Of a DNA stretch of 26,294 nucleotides, positions 1 through 8,287 are shown piece by piece. The stretch spans positions 1 to 26,294 of the forward strand of contig JAZRAC010000033.1 in the NCBI GenBank assembly GCA_045634365.1. Reading direction: 5' to 3'. The translations under genes and the position numbers were made by a program. The stretch's first letter is position 1. Every line of letters begins with the position of its first letter. The notes below the pieces were generated by a model. It searched no databases, was not told the origin of the DNA, and saw only the letters and a list, made by a program, of their open reading frames with translations. The DNA is from HGM04593 sp045634365. Its GTDB lineage: Bacteria; Bacteroidota; Bacteroidia; Bacteroidales; Bacteroidaceae.

Positions 1-16
1 AAACAATAAAATCACT

Positions 17-388
17 ATGAGTTGGTTTAGCTTTAAAAAGGAATGGACAAAAAAAGAAAAGATTGCTGTACTTAAATCTCTTTGTTATATAATTGGTGCA
101 GATGAAAAAGTAGTAAACGCCGAGGGGCAGTTGCTTGTAAACTATTTCCAAAAATATGGATTAGATTCTACAACAGCTATGTACGAGCAAGCATCAATGT
201 CGCAAGAAAAAATGTCTTCAATCATTAGACAGTTTTCAAATGAAGATAAAAACTTAGTCCTAAATTATTGGAAACAGGCAGTCTCTTGCGATGGAAATAT
301 AGACCCGAAAGAAGTGACAGTTTTAGTTCTAATGGCAAAAGAGTGTGGAATAAGCTTCACAACACTATCGTTCAATCCAAATACTTAA
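17..388 (+). CDS. TerB-like small protein (first of a tandem pair)
   Basis: A 123-residue, mostly helical soluble protein with no signal peptide. Two segments resemble the TerB/DjlA-N helical fold, with an acidic pattern after a helix: 'GADEKVVNAEG' near residues 27-37 and 'CDGNIDPKEV' near 91-100. TerB-type domains are associated with tellurite resistance and envelope-linked stress responses, but their biochemical role is not established. The stop lies 5 nt before the start of the next gene, which has a similar C-terminal pattern, so the two are probably co-transcribed. The start is the first ATG in the frame. The upstream context is cut by the window edge. The family call is from pattern resemblance only; the existence of the gene is well supported. 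Confidence 0.6.
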   Translation: MSWFSFKKEWTKKEKIAVLKSLCYIIGADEKVVNAEGQLLVNYFQKYGLDSTTAMYEQASMSQEKMSSIIRQFSNEDKNLVLNYWKQAVSCDGNIDPKEVTVLVLMAKECGISFTTLSFNPNT

Positions 389-393
389 AAGTT

Positions 394-756
394 ATGTTTT
401 CTTTTCTGAATGATTACAGCGATAAACGAAATATCGCACTATTTCGTGCTTCAAAACTAATAATTGAAGCAAATCCTAATCCAAACCAATATACAAAATT
501 GGGGCAAAATTCATTTATCAGAACTATCTATGGTGGTTTTAAGGTAGGCATTTTAGACTTTGACAAGAAAGTTGAAGCTATGAGTTATTTGGAAATGACA
601 TCCGCACTAAGGAAATGTAGTAATTCTGGTAAACGATCTATAGCAGAAACTCTATCTGCCGCATTTGCAGCAACTGACAAGTCTCAAGAATCATTAGAAG
701 TTTTGATGAAATTAGCCTTTGAGTGCGATATACCTAGAAATTATTTAATGTTGTAA
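394..756 (+). CDS. TerB-like small protein (second of a tandem pair)
   Basis: About 120 residues, soluble, with no signal peptide. The reading frame is open upstream to 268, but that part overlaps the preceding gene in another frame. The ATG at 394, just after the previous stop, gives a clean start (MFSFLNDYSD). The C-terminal 'ATDKSQESLEVLMKLAFECDIP' pattern aligns with 'CDGNIDPKEVTVLVLMAKECGIS' of the upstream protein. This suggests two diverged paralogues of a TerB-like helical fold. The acidic Asp/Gly motif is weaker here. No enzymatic residues are visible. It probably forms an operon with its neighbours, with a 5 nt gap upstream and 13 nt downstream. Confidence 0.55.
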   Translation: MFSFLNDYSDKRNIALFRASKLIIEANPNPNQYTKLGQNSFIRTIYGGFKVGILDFDKKVEAMSYLEMTSALRKCSNSGKRSIAETLSAAFAATDKSQESLEVLMKLAFECDIPRNYLML

Positions 757-769
757 AACTTTATTAACA

Positions 770-1060
770 ATGGCGGTAACATACAAACTAAATGGAATAT
801 ATAAAATATCTCCTGAGGCAAGCATTTTTTTAGCAAATCAAATGTGGTTAGGCAAAGAGCAATACGGAGTTGCTCCTGGCACTGTTGTCATAGAACCAAC
901 TCGTATGCTTTTTAAAAAATTAGGGATGACATTGGGAATTCTTGATTATAGAGTTACGCATCTATTTGCTTCAGATGGCGTGCTATACTATATGGGAACT
1001 GTTGAGCCACCTCTCTGTAAACAAGCACAAATATGGGCTATTGAGCTAAATAATGCATAG
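770..1060 (+). CDS. hypothetical protein, 96 aa
   Basis: A small soluble protein that I do not recognise. It has no signal peptide or membrane segment. It is moderately rich in aromatic and hydrophobic residues, with predicted beta-type stretches ('GTVVIEPTRMLFKKLG', 'DGVLYYMGTVEP'). It starts 13 nt after the TerB-like pair and is followed 45 nt later by an M23 peptidase gene, so it may belong to the same transcript. Codon use is AT-rich like its neighbours. No function is proposed. Confidence 0.6.
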   Translation: MAVTYKLNGIYKISPEASIFLANQMWLGKEQYGVAPGTVVIEPTRMLFKKLGMTLGILDYRVTHLFASDGVLYYMGTVEPPLCKQAQIWAIELNNA

Positions 1061-1105
1061 AATAATTATAAAAACAATTTACAGCATTTGTAAAAATGTA
1101 ACTCT

Positions 1106-1621
1106 ATGAAGAAATGGATTAAAAGAACCATTATAGGAATCCTATCAATTATCTTGGTAGGATTTCTTATACCACAAAATTTGAAAATGCCTGTTGTGGG
1201 GGCTGATAGCAACGACTACAACCACGAGACGTTTTGGTACGAGGGTTGGGGAACGTCCATTGTACACAAAGGTGTTGACGTGTTTGCCAAGAAAGGAACG
1301 AGGGTAAACTCTGCAACTTGGGGCATAGTGCTTATGACTGCCGAACGTGGCAAAGGTGGTAAATTCGTCGTGACACTTGGTCCGAAATGGAGATTGCATT
1401 ACTATGCACATTTGGACGAAATCAAGACCAGACCATTTGCATTTGTTACTCATGAGACCGAGATTGGCACTGTTGGAAATACAGGAAATGCAATTACAAC
1501 GCCTGCACACTTGCACTATGGGATTGGAACACTGATACCATATTTGTGGAGAATTGACAGTGCCCCACTCGGTTGGCAGAAGATGTTTTACTTGAACCCT
1601 ATTGATTATTTGGAAAAATAA
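1106..1621 (+). CDS. membrane-anchored M23 (LytM-type) zinc metallopeptidase
   Basis: A 171-residue peptidase of the M23 family, which cleaves peptide crosslinks or stems in peptidoglycan. Residues 1-24 form a basic N-terminus plus a hydrophobic anchor or signal (MKKWIKRTIIGILSIILVGF). The catalytic fold follows directly. The HxxxD motif is H54-K-G-V-D58, a catalytic-type histidine sits in 'YYAHLD' (H102), and the HxH motif is H135-L-H137. All expected zinc-binding and catalytic residues are therefore present, so it should be active. It has no extra targeting domain and is close to the minimal size for the family. It probably acts in the periplasm on the wall. Neighbouring genes also encode N-terminally anchored periplasmic proteins. 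Confidence 0.88.
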   Translation: MKKWIKRTIIGILSIILVGFLIPQNLKMPVVGADSNDYNHETFWYEGWGTSIVHKGVDVFAKKGTRVNSATWGIVLMTAERGKGGKFVVTLGPKWRLHYYAHLDEIKTRPFAFVTHETEIGTVGNTGNAITTPAHLHYGIGTLIPYLWRIDSAPLGWQKMFYLNPIDYLEK

Positions 1622-1677
1622 AGTTATTGTTTTTCATTTGCAGAGATTATTATAAAAACAGAGTGCAAACATAAAAA

Positions 1678-2289
1678 ATGATGAGAAAAAAAATTATCAT
1701 CGCATTAGCCACACTCATGGTCGTGCTCACTGCAAATGTCTTATATTGGACTTTGAGTGATATACAACAAGATTGTTTTATTAGAATTAAAAATGGTGCA
1801 GAACTTAATCTATATGAAAAGTTCAGCATATATTCTATAAATCTCTGCATCTGTGCTTTTGGATGGCCTCTCTCACCCGAAGCTACAAGACAACAGATAT
1901 GGTGCACTTTTCCTACAAACGACACCATTATTGCACACAGTGATTACTTTTCCAATCACGAAAAGATAAAGTCTTTAATTAAAAAACACCCCAATACGAC
2001 TGTTGACAATCCAACGAAAATTGCTTGGAAGGCTGACTATAATGAATTTGGATTATGGTCGGCATACACTTTTCAAAATGCAAGAATTGCTTTAGCGTGT
2101 AATGGAATGTTTTTATATAAAGATAATGGAGAATGGGTAATATCAAACATAAAGGAATTTGCATTTCCGGTACTACCAGAACCAACAATTATCGGACCTT
2201 TTAAATTCCACGAAAGCCTTATCAGATATCTACAAGATATCGGTTGGCTTTACAAACCTCATTTCAAATGGGTTTTAGGCATTGGTTAG
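1678..2289 (+). CDS. membrane-anchored or secreted hypothetical protein, 203 aa
   Basis: A protein that I do not recognise. Residues 1-25 are a basic start followed by a hydrophobic segment (signal peptide or anchor), so the remaining 175 residues are predicted to be periplasmic. It contains several cysteines ('LCICAFGW', 'IWCTF', 'LACNGMF') and Trp/Pro-rich stretches. The start could equally be the second ATG at 1681. It follows the M23 gene by 56 nt and may be its accessory protein, but only proximity suggests this. Confidence 0.6.
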   Translation: MMRKKIIIALATLMVVLTANVLYWTLSDIQQDCFIRIKNGAELNLYEKFSIYSINLCICAFGWPLSPEATRQQIWCTFPTNDTIIAHSDYFSNHEKIKSLIKKHPNTTVDNPTKIAWKADYNEFGLWSAYTFQNARIALACNGMFLYKDNGEWVISNIKEFAFPVLPEPTIIGPFKFHESLIRYLQDIGWLYKPHFKWVLGIG

Positions 2290-2371
2290 TTACTTGATTG
2301 TAGCTCTATGGCGCTCTGTGAATACCTTTAAATATCAATTAATGTGAGTTCGATATAATTCTTCGATAGTC

Positions 2372-2980
2372 ATGAGACGGCTTATACAGACTCTAAGCGT
2401 TATCTTTTTTATCTTATGCATTTGTTTAGGAATAGTTTATCTTCATATTGAAAAAAAGGTAACCAGAATTGAGTTGCCAAAGGGTGAACTAAAATGGTCG
2501 AACAAAAGACCGCAAAATGCCAAGATGTGCATCCCAGCCGCTTTTACCGATGAACAAGGACAAATCCTCGGGGCTTACAGGATAAATGGAAAGACCTATG
2601 AAGCAAACAAAACAATGATAATGAGAGTCTCCTTAAAAGGGGACATGTTCTTTATCAGCAGAAATTGGATGGGTGACAATGGTTTTCAGCAACTGACATT
2701 GGTTAATAATTCAAAAGCAATGAAGTTCCACGATAAGCGGAAATATATACGCAGAGCTTTATGTAAAGACAAGAACGGTGCTTTTATATTGCAGTCCAAT
2801 TACCCAATGACAATGTCCGATTTTGCTTTAGAATGTGGCAAACGCTGTACCAATGCAACCTACCTTGATATGGGAGAATTTGGTTACGGATATATCAAAA
2901 ATGGATTGTTCACAAGACCACTATACATTTGGGGATATTTCACAAGGCATAAACAGACCAATTGGCTATATGTAGAGTAG
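2372..2980 (+). CDS. phosphodiester-glycosidase-like (NAGPA/DUF2233-type) protein
   Basis: 202 residues with an N-terminal membrane segment (residues 4-25) and a periplasmic domain. The C-terminal half carries a pattern I associate with short Bacteroidales phosphodiester-glycosidase/NAGPA-like proteins: 'RRALCKDKNGAFILQSN', then 'MTMSDFALECG', then 'NATYLDMGEFGYGY'. Family members hydrolyse N-acetylglucosamine-1-phosphodiesters or are uncharacterised. The assignment rests on the 'YLDMG' region and its spacing, so treat it as tentative. It ends about 270 nt before the large wall-synthesis gene and is probably the last gene of the small-gene group. Confidence 0.5.
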   Translation: MRRLIQTLSVIFFILCICLGIVYLHIEKKVTRIELPKGELKWSNKRPQNAKMCIPAAFTDEQGQILGAYRINGKTYEANKTMIMRVSLKGDMFFISRNWMGDNGFQQLTLVNNSKAMKFHDKRKYIRRALCKDKNGAFILQSNYPMTMSDFALECGKRCTNATYLDMGEFGYGYIKNGLFTRPLYIWGYFTRHKQTNWLYVE

Positions 2981-2982
2981 AA

Positions 2983-3000
2983 CTCTTTTTGCAAAAAGAG
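2983..3000. terminator. perfect 18-nt palindrome after the glycosidase-like gene
   Basis: CTCTTTTT-GC-AAAAAGAG is a perfect palindrome starting 3 nt after the stop at 2980. It is AT-rich, and a T tract does not follow directly; T-rich sequence appears only near 3068-3090. It may be a weak or bidirectional terminator separating the first gene group from the large operon. Confidence 0.35.
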
Positions 3001-3176
3001 GTATGTGCCGATTCTTAGAAACTGTTATATTGCAAAAATCTTGACAAACAAATAAATTTTCGGCCACAATTTTTTTTGTTTATTCTCTTTAATTCTTAGT
3101 TAAAGTGGAGTTGTCGTATAATTGTTCCGCTCTCTTCGCGATATTATAAATATGGGATTATTTTATGTAATATTCT

Positions 3177-3207
3177 CATTTCTTTTACAATATTTTGAGT
3201 AAATTTG
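3177..3207 (+). promoter_or_regulatory. candidate Bacteroidota promoter for the large operon
   Basis: TAAATTTG at 3200-3207 fits the Bacteroidota -7 consensus TAnnTTTG exactly. The expected -33 TTTG position, about 19 nt upstream, holds only a weak CATT/ATTT match. It would start transcription near 3213-3216, giving a leader of about 35 nt before the ATG at 3251. This is the only gap before the 15-gene run large enough to hold a main promoter. Confidence 0.45.
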
Positions 3208-3250
3208 CATTTATAAATCGTATTGGTATGTAATAAAATACAGAAGAAAA

Positions 3251-6200
3251 ATGAAAAAGATAGTCCTGGTTACATTATTATTGGTTTTAATGTTCGTGAC
3301 ATTGTTGCTTAATTACAACGATAGATTTGAACAGATTGATATTAAATATAAGGCAAGGCCTGTGGGTGCCGTAAATTTGGCAAAAGGAGTGAACCCTGAT
3401 GATATTGCTTCTGTATTACAGGTGAATAATTACATATTGGGGAAAGTCGATATTGATGTTGTTTCTAAATTTATTGCAGAAAAGCTCGAAGCAGGTGCAC
3501 CTCTTCCTGCTCTCTATAACCTAAATAAACGTGCTTGGCAGATTCCCGCCTCTTTGATCGATAGTATAGCTAATGCGAGTGAATTAAAGAAAAATGGCTC
3601 AAAAAAGGAAGAATCCTATCTGGTTGCAAAATGGAGGAATTCTTTGGAATCGCTTGGGATTGACAGCGTTTTTGCAAAGGTCGACACAGCTCAATTGAAA
3701 AGCGAGGTTACGGTACACAATAAAGAGTATAATGGCCGGATTACCGTAACAATAACCAAAGAGGCCGAGAGCGCAGGTCTTCTGAATAAACTTTTTGGTG
3801 GCGGTGGAGAAAAATGTGCCGGCGTGGTTGTTCGCTTGTCCGAGCAGTATCTCGATAGCTTGAATGTCTCACAGAGAGAAACACTATGCTTTGCAAAAAC
3901 CAATGCAAAAGGCGTTGCCGTGTTTGAAGGTCTCGATCCGGCACACTCTTATAGTGTAATTCCCATAAGTAAAGGGTGTGAATATGGCAGTTCCAAGGGT
4001 ACAATCGGAGGCGGGTTATCCAAATATGAGAACGAGAGCCTTGAATGTTCTTTTGTGCAAAAGGAGCATAAAATAAGAATCTTTGATGCGATTACTTTGA
4101 AGCGGATAAAAGAAGATGCGACAATGACCGTGCGCTCGCCCGAGAAGTTCAAGGAGAAGCTCTCGGCCTGTGTTGTCTTGTTCTTTATCTCCTGGTGGAG
4201 CTTATGGTTCTTCTGCTATCTGCGTAAGAAGAGAATAAATAGTACAATATTGTCGATTCTTATGGCACTCACGGGCTTGTGCCTTTTGACAATGTTCTCT
4301 ATAAACGACCCATTGACAGATACATTGTTGGGCATAGATATGGCTTATGGTATAATTTTTGGAGTCATATTTATTACGATTTTGCAGAATGTGAACTTCA
4401 AAGAACTGTACCAGAATAGATTGGGAGTGAGTTTCGATGTTCCTTTGGAGATACTTTTGTGGGTCTTTAAGCCATTCAGACGAAAAGTCTCCTATCTGAC
4501 GGGTATACTTTCGAACCGTTCAAGTAATTCTATAAAGAAACTTTTGGCCCTGCTGGGAGTTGTTGCGTGTTTGCCATTTCTGTTGTTAGACTTATTGAAA
4601 GTCACAAATTTCTACGATGCTTTGTGTCGATTGCTGAATAAATTGCCAAAAGGATGTGGATATTTGTTGTTTGCCATATTCCTGACAATGTTGCTCTTTA
4701 CTCCTTTGGGAGCCGAGGTTGGTGGAATGAAGGTGAATTTGAATGTTGGTATCTTGTTCCAGCCGAGTGAAATTGCCAAATATCTTATAATATTCTTTAT
4801 GGCGGCCTACTTCTGTGTAAATGCCAACAGAATTGTGCAATATTCCGAGGAGGGCAATGCAGGCCTCTTTATGGCAAAAATAAAGATGCTGACATTCGTA
4901 ATAATGGGCCTGGGCTTTTTGATGTTGGTATATCTGGTGTTGGGTGATATGGGCCCAGCCCTTATATTGGCTTTTACGTTTATTATCCTCTATTCGCTCA
5001 TAAAATCTAAAATAAACCTGCAAGGTTTGACTTTGGATAAACAATTGCAAAAAATATTTACCTGCGATTTTGCAATGTTAATATATGGAATATTCTCTTT
5101 TGCCATATTCCTATATATAGGTAACAAAATAGGCAGTATGGGCGTATTTTGCTTCCTGTGGTTTGCTGTGTGGATAGTAGGCGGTATTATCAGAAAACAG
5201 ATATTTGAAACTGCGATCTTCTTCAATTTTATAGTGTCGGCCTTTATTTTCGGCGGTACAATATTGGGCAGTATATCAGGCCTCGACAGTGTCGCAAAAA
5301 GACTTGACAGCCGTACCAGAATGTGTACGAATACTTGGGGTACATTGCCGCTTAATGGCGAGGGTGCCGATGCGGGTGAGAATACCCAGGTGGTCGAGGG
5401 CTTGTGGGCGTTGGCTTCCGGTGGAATGTGGGGGCAGGGCCTGGGCGATGGTACACCCCATTTTATACCGGCATTCCACACTGATATGATTCTCGAAAGT
5501 ATTGGAGAGCAGACAGGCTTTGTGGGCATATTCGTGGTAATATTGCTTCTGGCTCTCCTGTTGCGAAATACAATAGTCCTGGGGTATAGGACCTCTCATC
5601 CATTTGTCTTTTATTTGTGTCTGGGTATAGCCATTGTTACTGCAATTCAATTTGTAGTTATCTCGCTTGGCAGTACGGGTATAATCCCATTGACAGGTGT
5701 TACGGTCCCATTTTTCAGCTATGGCAAGGTAAGTATGATATTGAACCTCGTTGCATTTGGAGTGGTCCTTTCAATCTCCACAAATAATATAACAGAGGCT
5801 GAAAATGAATCGGCAATGCTTACAAAGCAAAATATTGAAAAATACAACTATTCTGTATCTCTTTTGAGTTGGGCATACAGCGCATTGGCATTGTTTATTG
5901 CTTGGGTATTCTATTTTTATCAGGTTATCGACCGAGACGACACATTGATAAAGCCGGTTTATCTGAACAACACCAATGGTATTCCCATTGTGGAGTATAA
6001 CCCTAGAATAATGCAGTTGACAAACAAACTTTATGCCGGAGATATATATGACAGAAATGGATTGCTACTGGCAACGAGCGACAAGTCTAAATTCAGGAAT
6101 AGTTCGCCTACTACAAAAGTTGCGCAAGAATTGAGATTGAAATTGGATACTCTTAAACTTCAAGACAGATATTATCCATTTGGTGAACATCTCTATTTTA

Positions 6201-7753
6201 TGTTGGGAGATTATAATTCAAAACTATACTCTTCTTCCGATGCCTCATCTCAATTCCCGAGAGGATATATGGCCGAATTCTACCATATTACCGATTTAAG
6301 AGGTTATGACAACAAGATGAGAGATAAAAGAACCGGTAAGCCTGTAACTGTGGACCTCTATTCAAACAAATACAATCCCGATAAATATCATTCCGATAAA
6401 TATGAAATATCTTACAAAGACTATCAAATACGCGATTATTCGGCATTGGTGCCATATTTGAAAGCCGGTCTGCATAGTGAAAAAGTGAAAAGATTGAACG
6501 AAAGAAAGAGAGGCGATATTGAACCAAAAGATATACAACTTACAATAGATGCAGAATTGCAGGCAAAATTGCAAAGTTATATAAATGAATATGTTAATAG
6601 GAAACACTCTCATTTGAATAAATTAAGAGTGTCGGTGGTTATTCTCGATGGTAAGAATGGAGATTTGCTCACCTCGGCTGTATATCCCTTGCCCAACTAC
6701 GATATATTAAAAGATAATGAAGTCTCGTATAACGATATGAATCGGGATTGGTCGTGGAAGGCATACACCGATATGGACCTGGGGTTGACTTTCCCCACTG
6801 CTCCCGGTTCTACGGCGAAGGTTGTTACAGGATTGGCCGGATATAAGAAGGAGGGCGATAAGATAGAGAGTGCGAAATACTATATTTATCCTCAGGAAAG
6901 AATATTCCCGGGTGAGCCTGTCGGTATGGTGGTTGATATGAATCTAGCATTCAGAAAATCGTCGAACTGCTATTTTGTTAATCTGTTGAACGATAAGGAT
7001 TTGTTTGATGATCTGGCAATAACCTATGCTACACTGGGTATAACCATAGATGGTGTAAAATCCTACACATTAAACTACAACGAACCCTCTCTTGGATGGC
7101 TGTCACGTGTAACATCGGCAAGAGGCGAATCAATGAGACGATATGAACGTTACAAGGCTGCCGGCAAATGGGACAAGATGAGCAAAAATAAGCCACACGC
7201 TTGGGGATGGTCGTGGGGACAATATGGCATAACTGCGACACCTCTTGCAATGGCCAGGGCTGCATCGGTTATTGTGAACGATGGTGTAATGCCTGTAACC
7301 AGATATACTTTACACGATGAGGTTAAAAATGTTGAATTACTCTCTTCGACAAAGATATTAAAGAAACATCTCAAAGATACACGTGCGAGTCACGAGAGTG
7401 GTAGAAGTTTCAGTAAATGTGAATATATTGGTGGAAAGACTGGAACACCCGAGCGCACTTCATCAACAAAGAGAATAAGAACAAAAAGAGGAAAGTATAT
7501 TACAGTAGAGAAAGGCAGGCAAAATGATGGATGGTATATATGTTTCATCGAGAATGCTACTATTAAATCGACGAGACTTAATCAGTTACCCAGGAAACAA
7601 GATAAGGACCTTGCCTCTACTTCAACGACTGCGCCTCTTGCGATAGCAATAAGAATGGAGCGTCTGGGGAAAGGCGAAATGTCGGGTAATGCAACACGTT
7701 TAATGGACGAGATAGTTATTAAGGCACTTACAGAGTGTGGATATATGAAATAA
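3251..7753 (+). CDS. natural fusion of SEDS (FtsW/RodA) glycosyltransferase and class B PBP transpeptidase
   Basis: A 1500-residue inner-membrane protein that combines glycan polymerisation and crosslinking. Residues 1-20 are a membrane anchor. Residues 21-300 are periplasmic and include a Cna-B-like stretch ('TNAKGVAVFEGLDPAHSYSV'). The SEDS core spans roughly 305-850 with multiple membrane segments, QPSE at 504-507, 'GDMG' at 565-568, and 'HTD' with the predicted catalytic Asp at D745. The signature PFFSYG ends at G825 and is followed by Lys instead of the usual Gly. A further membrane segment lies near 868-890. The class B PBP part begins with GDIYDRNG at 930-937. All three transpeptidase motifs are present: S1187-T-A-K1190, S1237-S-N1239 and K1396-T-G1398. 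RodA/PBP2 and FtsW/FtsI are normally separate subunits. This gene opens the kinase/FHA/phosphatase gene run. Confidence 0.93.
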   Translation: MKKIVLVTLLLVLMFVTLLLNYNDRFEQIDIKYKARPVGAVNLAKGVNPDDIASVLQVNNYILGKVDIDVVSKFIAEKLEAGAPLPALYNLNKRAWQIPASLIDSIANASELKKNGSKKEESYLVAKWRNSLESLGIDSVFAKVDTAQLKSEVTVHNKEYNGRITVTITKEAESAGLLNKLFGGGGEKCAGVVVRLSEQYLDSLNVSQRETLCFAKTNAKGVAVFEGLDPAHSYSVIPISKGCEYGSSKGTIGGGLSKYENESLECSFVQKEHKIRIFDAITLKRIKEDATMTVRSPEKFKEKLSACVVLFFISWWSLWFFCYLRKKRINSTILSILMALTGLCLLTMFSINDPLTDTLLGIDMAYGIIFGVIFITILQNVNFKELYQNRLGVSFDVPLEILLWVFKPFRRKVSYLTGILSNRSSNSIKKLLALLGVVACLPFLLLDLLKVTNFYDALCRLLNKLPKGCGYLLFAIFLTMLLFTPLGAEVGGMKVNLNVGILFQPSEIAKYLIIFFMAAYFCVNANRIVQYSEEGNAGLFMAKIKMLTFVIMGLGFLMLVYLVLGDMGPALILAFTFIILYSLIKSKINLQGLTLDKQLQKIFTCDFAMLIYGIFSFAIFLYIGNKIGSMGVFCFLWFAVWIVGGIIRKQIFETAIFFNFIVSAFIFGGTILGSISGLDSVAKRLDSRTRMCTNTWGTLPLNGEGADAGENTQVVEGLWALASGGMWGQGLGDGTPHFIPAFHTDMILESIGEQTGFVGIFVVILLLALLLRNTIVLGYRTSHPFVFYLCLGIAIVTAIQFVVISLGSTGIIPLTGVTVPFFSYGKVSMILNLVAFGVVLSISTNNITEAENESAMLTKQNIEKYNYSVSLLSWAYSALALFIAWVFYFYQVIDRDDTLIKPVYLNNTNGIPIVEYNPRIMQLTNKLYAGDIYDRNGLLLATSDKSKFRNSSPTTKVAQELRLKLDTLKLQDRYYPFGEHLYFMLGDYNSKLYSSSDASSQFPRGYMAEFYHITDLRGYDNKMRDKRTGKPVTVDLYSNKYNPDKYHSDKYEISYKDYQIRDYSALVPYLKAGLHSEKVKRLNERKRGDIEPKDIQLTIDAELQAKLQSYINEYVNRKHSHLNKLRVSVVILDGKNGDLLTSAVYPLPNYDILKDNEVSYNDMNRDWSWKAYTDMDLGLTFPTAPGSTAKVVTGLAGYKKEGDKIESAKYYIYPQERIFPGEPVGMVVDMNLAFRKSSNCYFVNLLNDKDLFDDLAITYATLGITIDGVKSYTLNYNEPSLGWLSRVTSARGESMRRYERYKAAGKWDKMSKNKPHAWGWSWGQYGITATPLAMARAASVIVNDGVMPVTRYTLHDEVKNVELLSSTKILKKHLKDTRASHESGRSFSKCEYIGGKTGTPERTSSTKRIRTKRGKYITVEKGRQNDGWYICFIENATIKSTRLNQLPRKQDKDLASTSTTAPLAIAIRMERLGKGEMSGNATRLMDEIVIKALTECGYMK

Positions 7754-7784
7754 TGAATTTTGCTGAATATAAAAAAGTGATAAG

Positions 7785-8270
7785 ATGAAAAAGATTCTAT
7801 TTTTATTATTGCTGTTGACTGCAAATGTTTCCTTTGCGCAATTTCGGGAATATGAAAGAATTAGTGCCGAGGAGATAATATTGTGCCGGAGCTATAAATC
7901 CGTTGCATATAATTTTGTATATGCTTTTATAAATAGAGAGATAGAAAATGTAAGAAAATATTTTGATTGGGAGGCTTATTCTGAATTTGGTGGCGATGTG
8001 ATGATGATGCAGTGTTTTGAGAAAGCGCACGATATTGCCGATATGCGTAATGTTATTCCGCTTGGTTATTATCCGGTTATAACGCGATGTGACGAATTGA
8101 ATGTTTCAAATTCCGAGTCGTATGCAGGCTGCGAAGCAATGAATGTAAGGTTCGATTGTGTAACTCCCGATGGAGAATCCTACGATGGCAGATATGGACG
8201 GTTTGACACGGATGTCCGTGTAATGCTGGTTCTGTTGAATGGAAATTGGAAAGTAATAGGTTTTAAATAA
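7785..8270 (+). CDS. secreted hypothetical protein, NTF2-like fold suspected
   Basis: 161 residues with a clear signal peptide (MKKILFLLLLLTANVSFAQ, cleavage after residue 18 or 19). The mature part begins with helices ('VAYNFVYAFINREIENVRKYFD') and ends with a strand 'VRVMLVLLNGNWKVIGFK'. That layout is typical of NTF2/SnoaL-like proteins such as DUF4878, where a helical start is followed by a curved sheet ending in '-dGkWKV'. No catalytic residues are evident. It lies between the wall-synthase fusion (31 nt gap) and the kinase (17 nt gap), so it may be a periplasmic sensor or partner; that is inference from position. Confidence 0.65.
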   Translation: MKKILFLLLLLTANVSFAQFREYERISAEEIILCRSYKSVAYNFVYAFINREIENVRKYFDWEAYSEFGGDVMMMQCFEKAHDIADMRNVIPLGYYPVITRCDELNVSNSESYAGCEAMNVRFDCVTPDGESYDGRYGRFDTDVRVMLVLLNGNWKVIGFK

Positions 8271-8287
8271 ATTTTTAGTAAAATAAT

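Noticed and set aside
268..393. Upstream extension of the second TerB-like gene (open from 268)
   Set aside because: It overlaps the end of the preceding gene in another frame, and its residues do not fit the fold. The ATG at 394 gives a start right after the previous stop.
4990..5529. 179-codon open frame on the - strand
   Set aside because: It is antisense to the SEDS core, whose conserved motifs prove the + frame.
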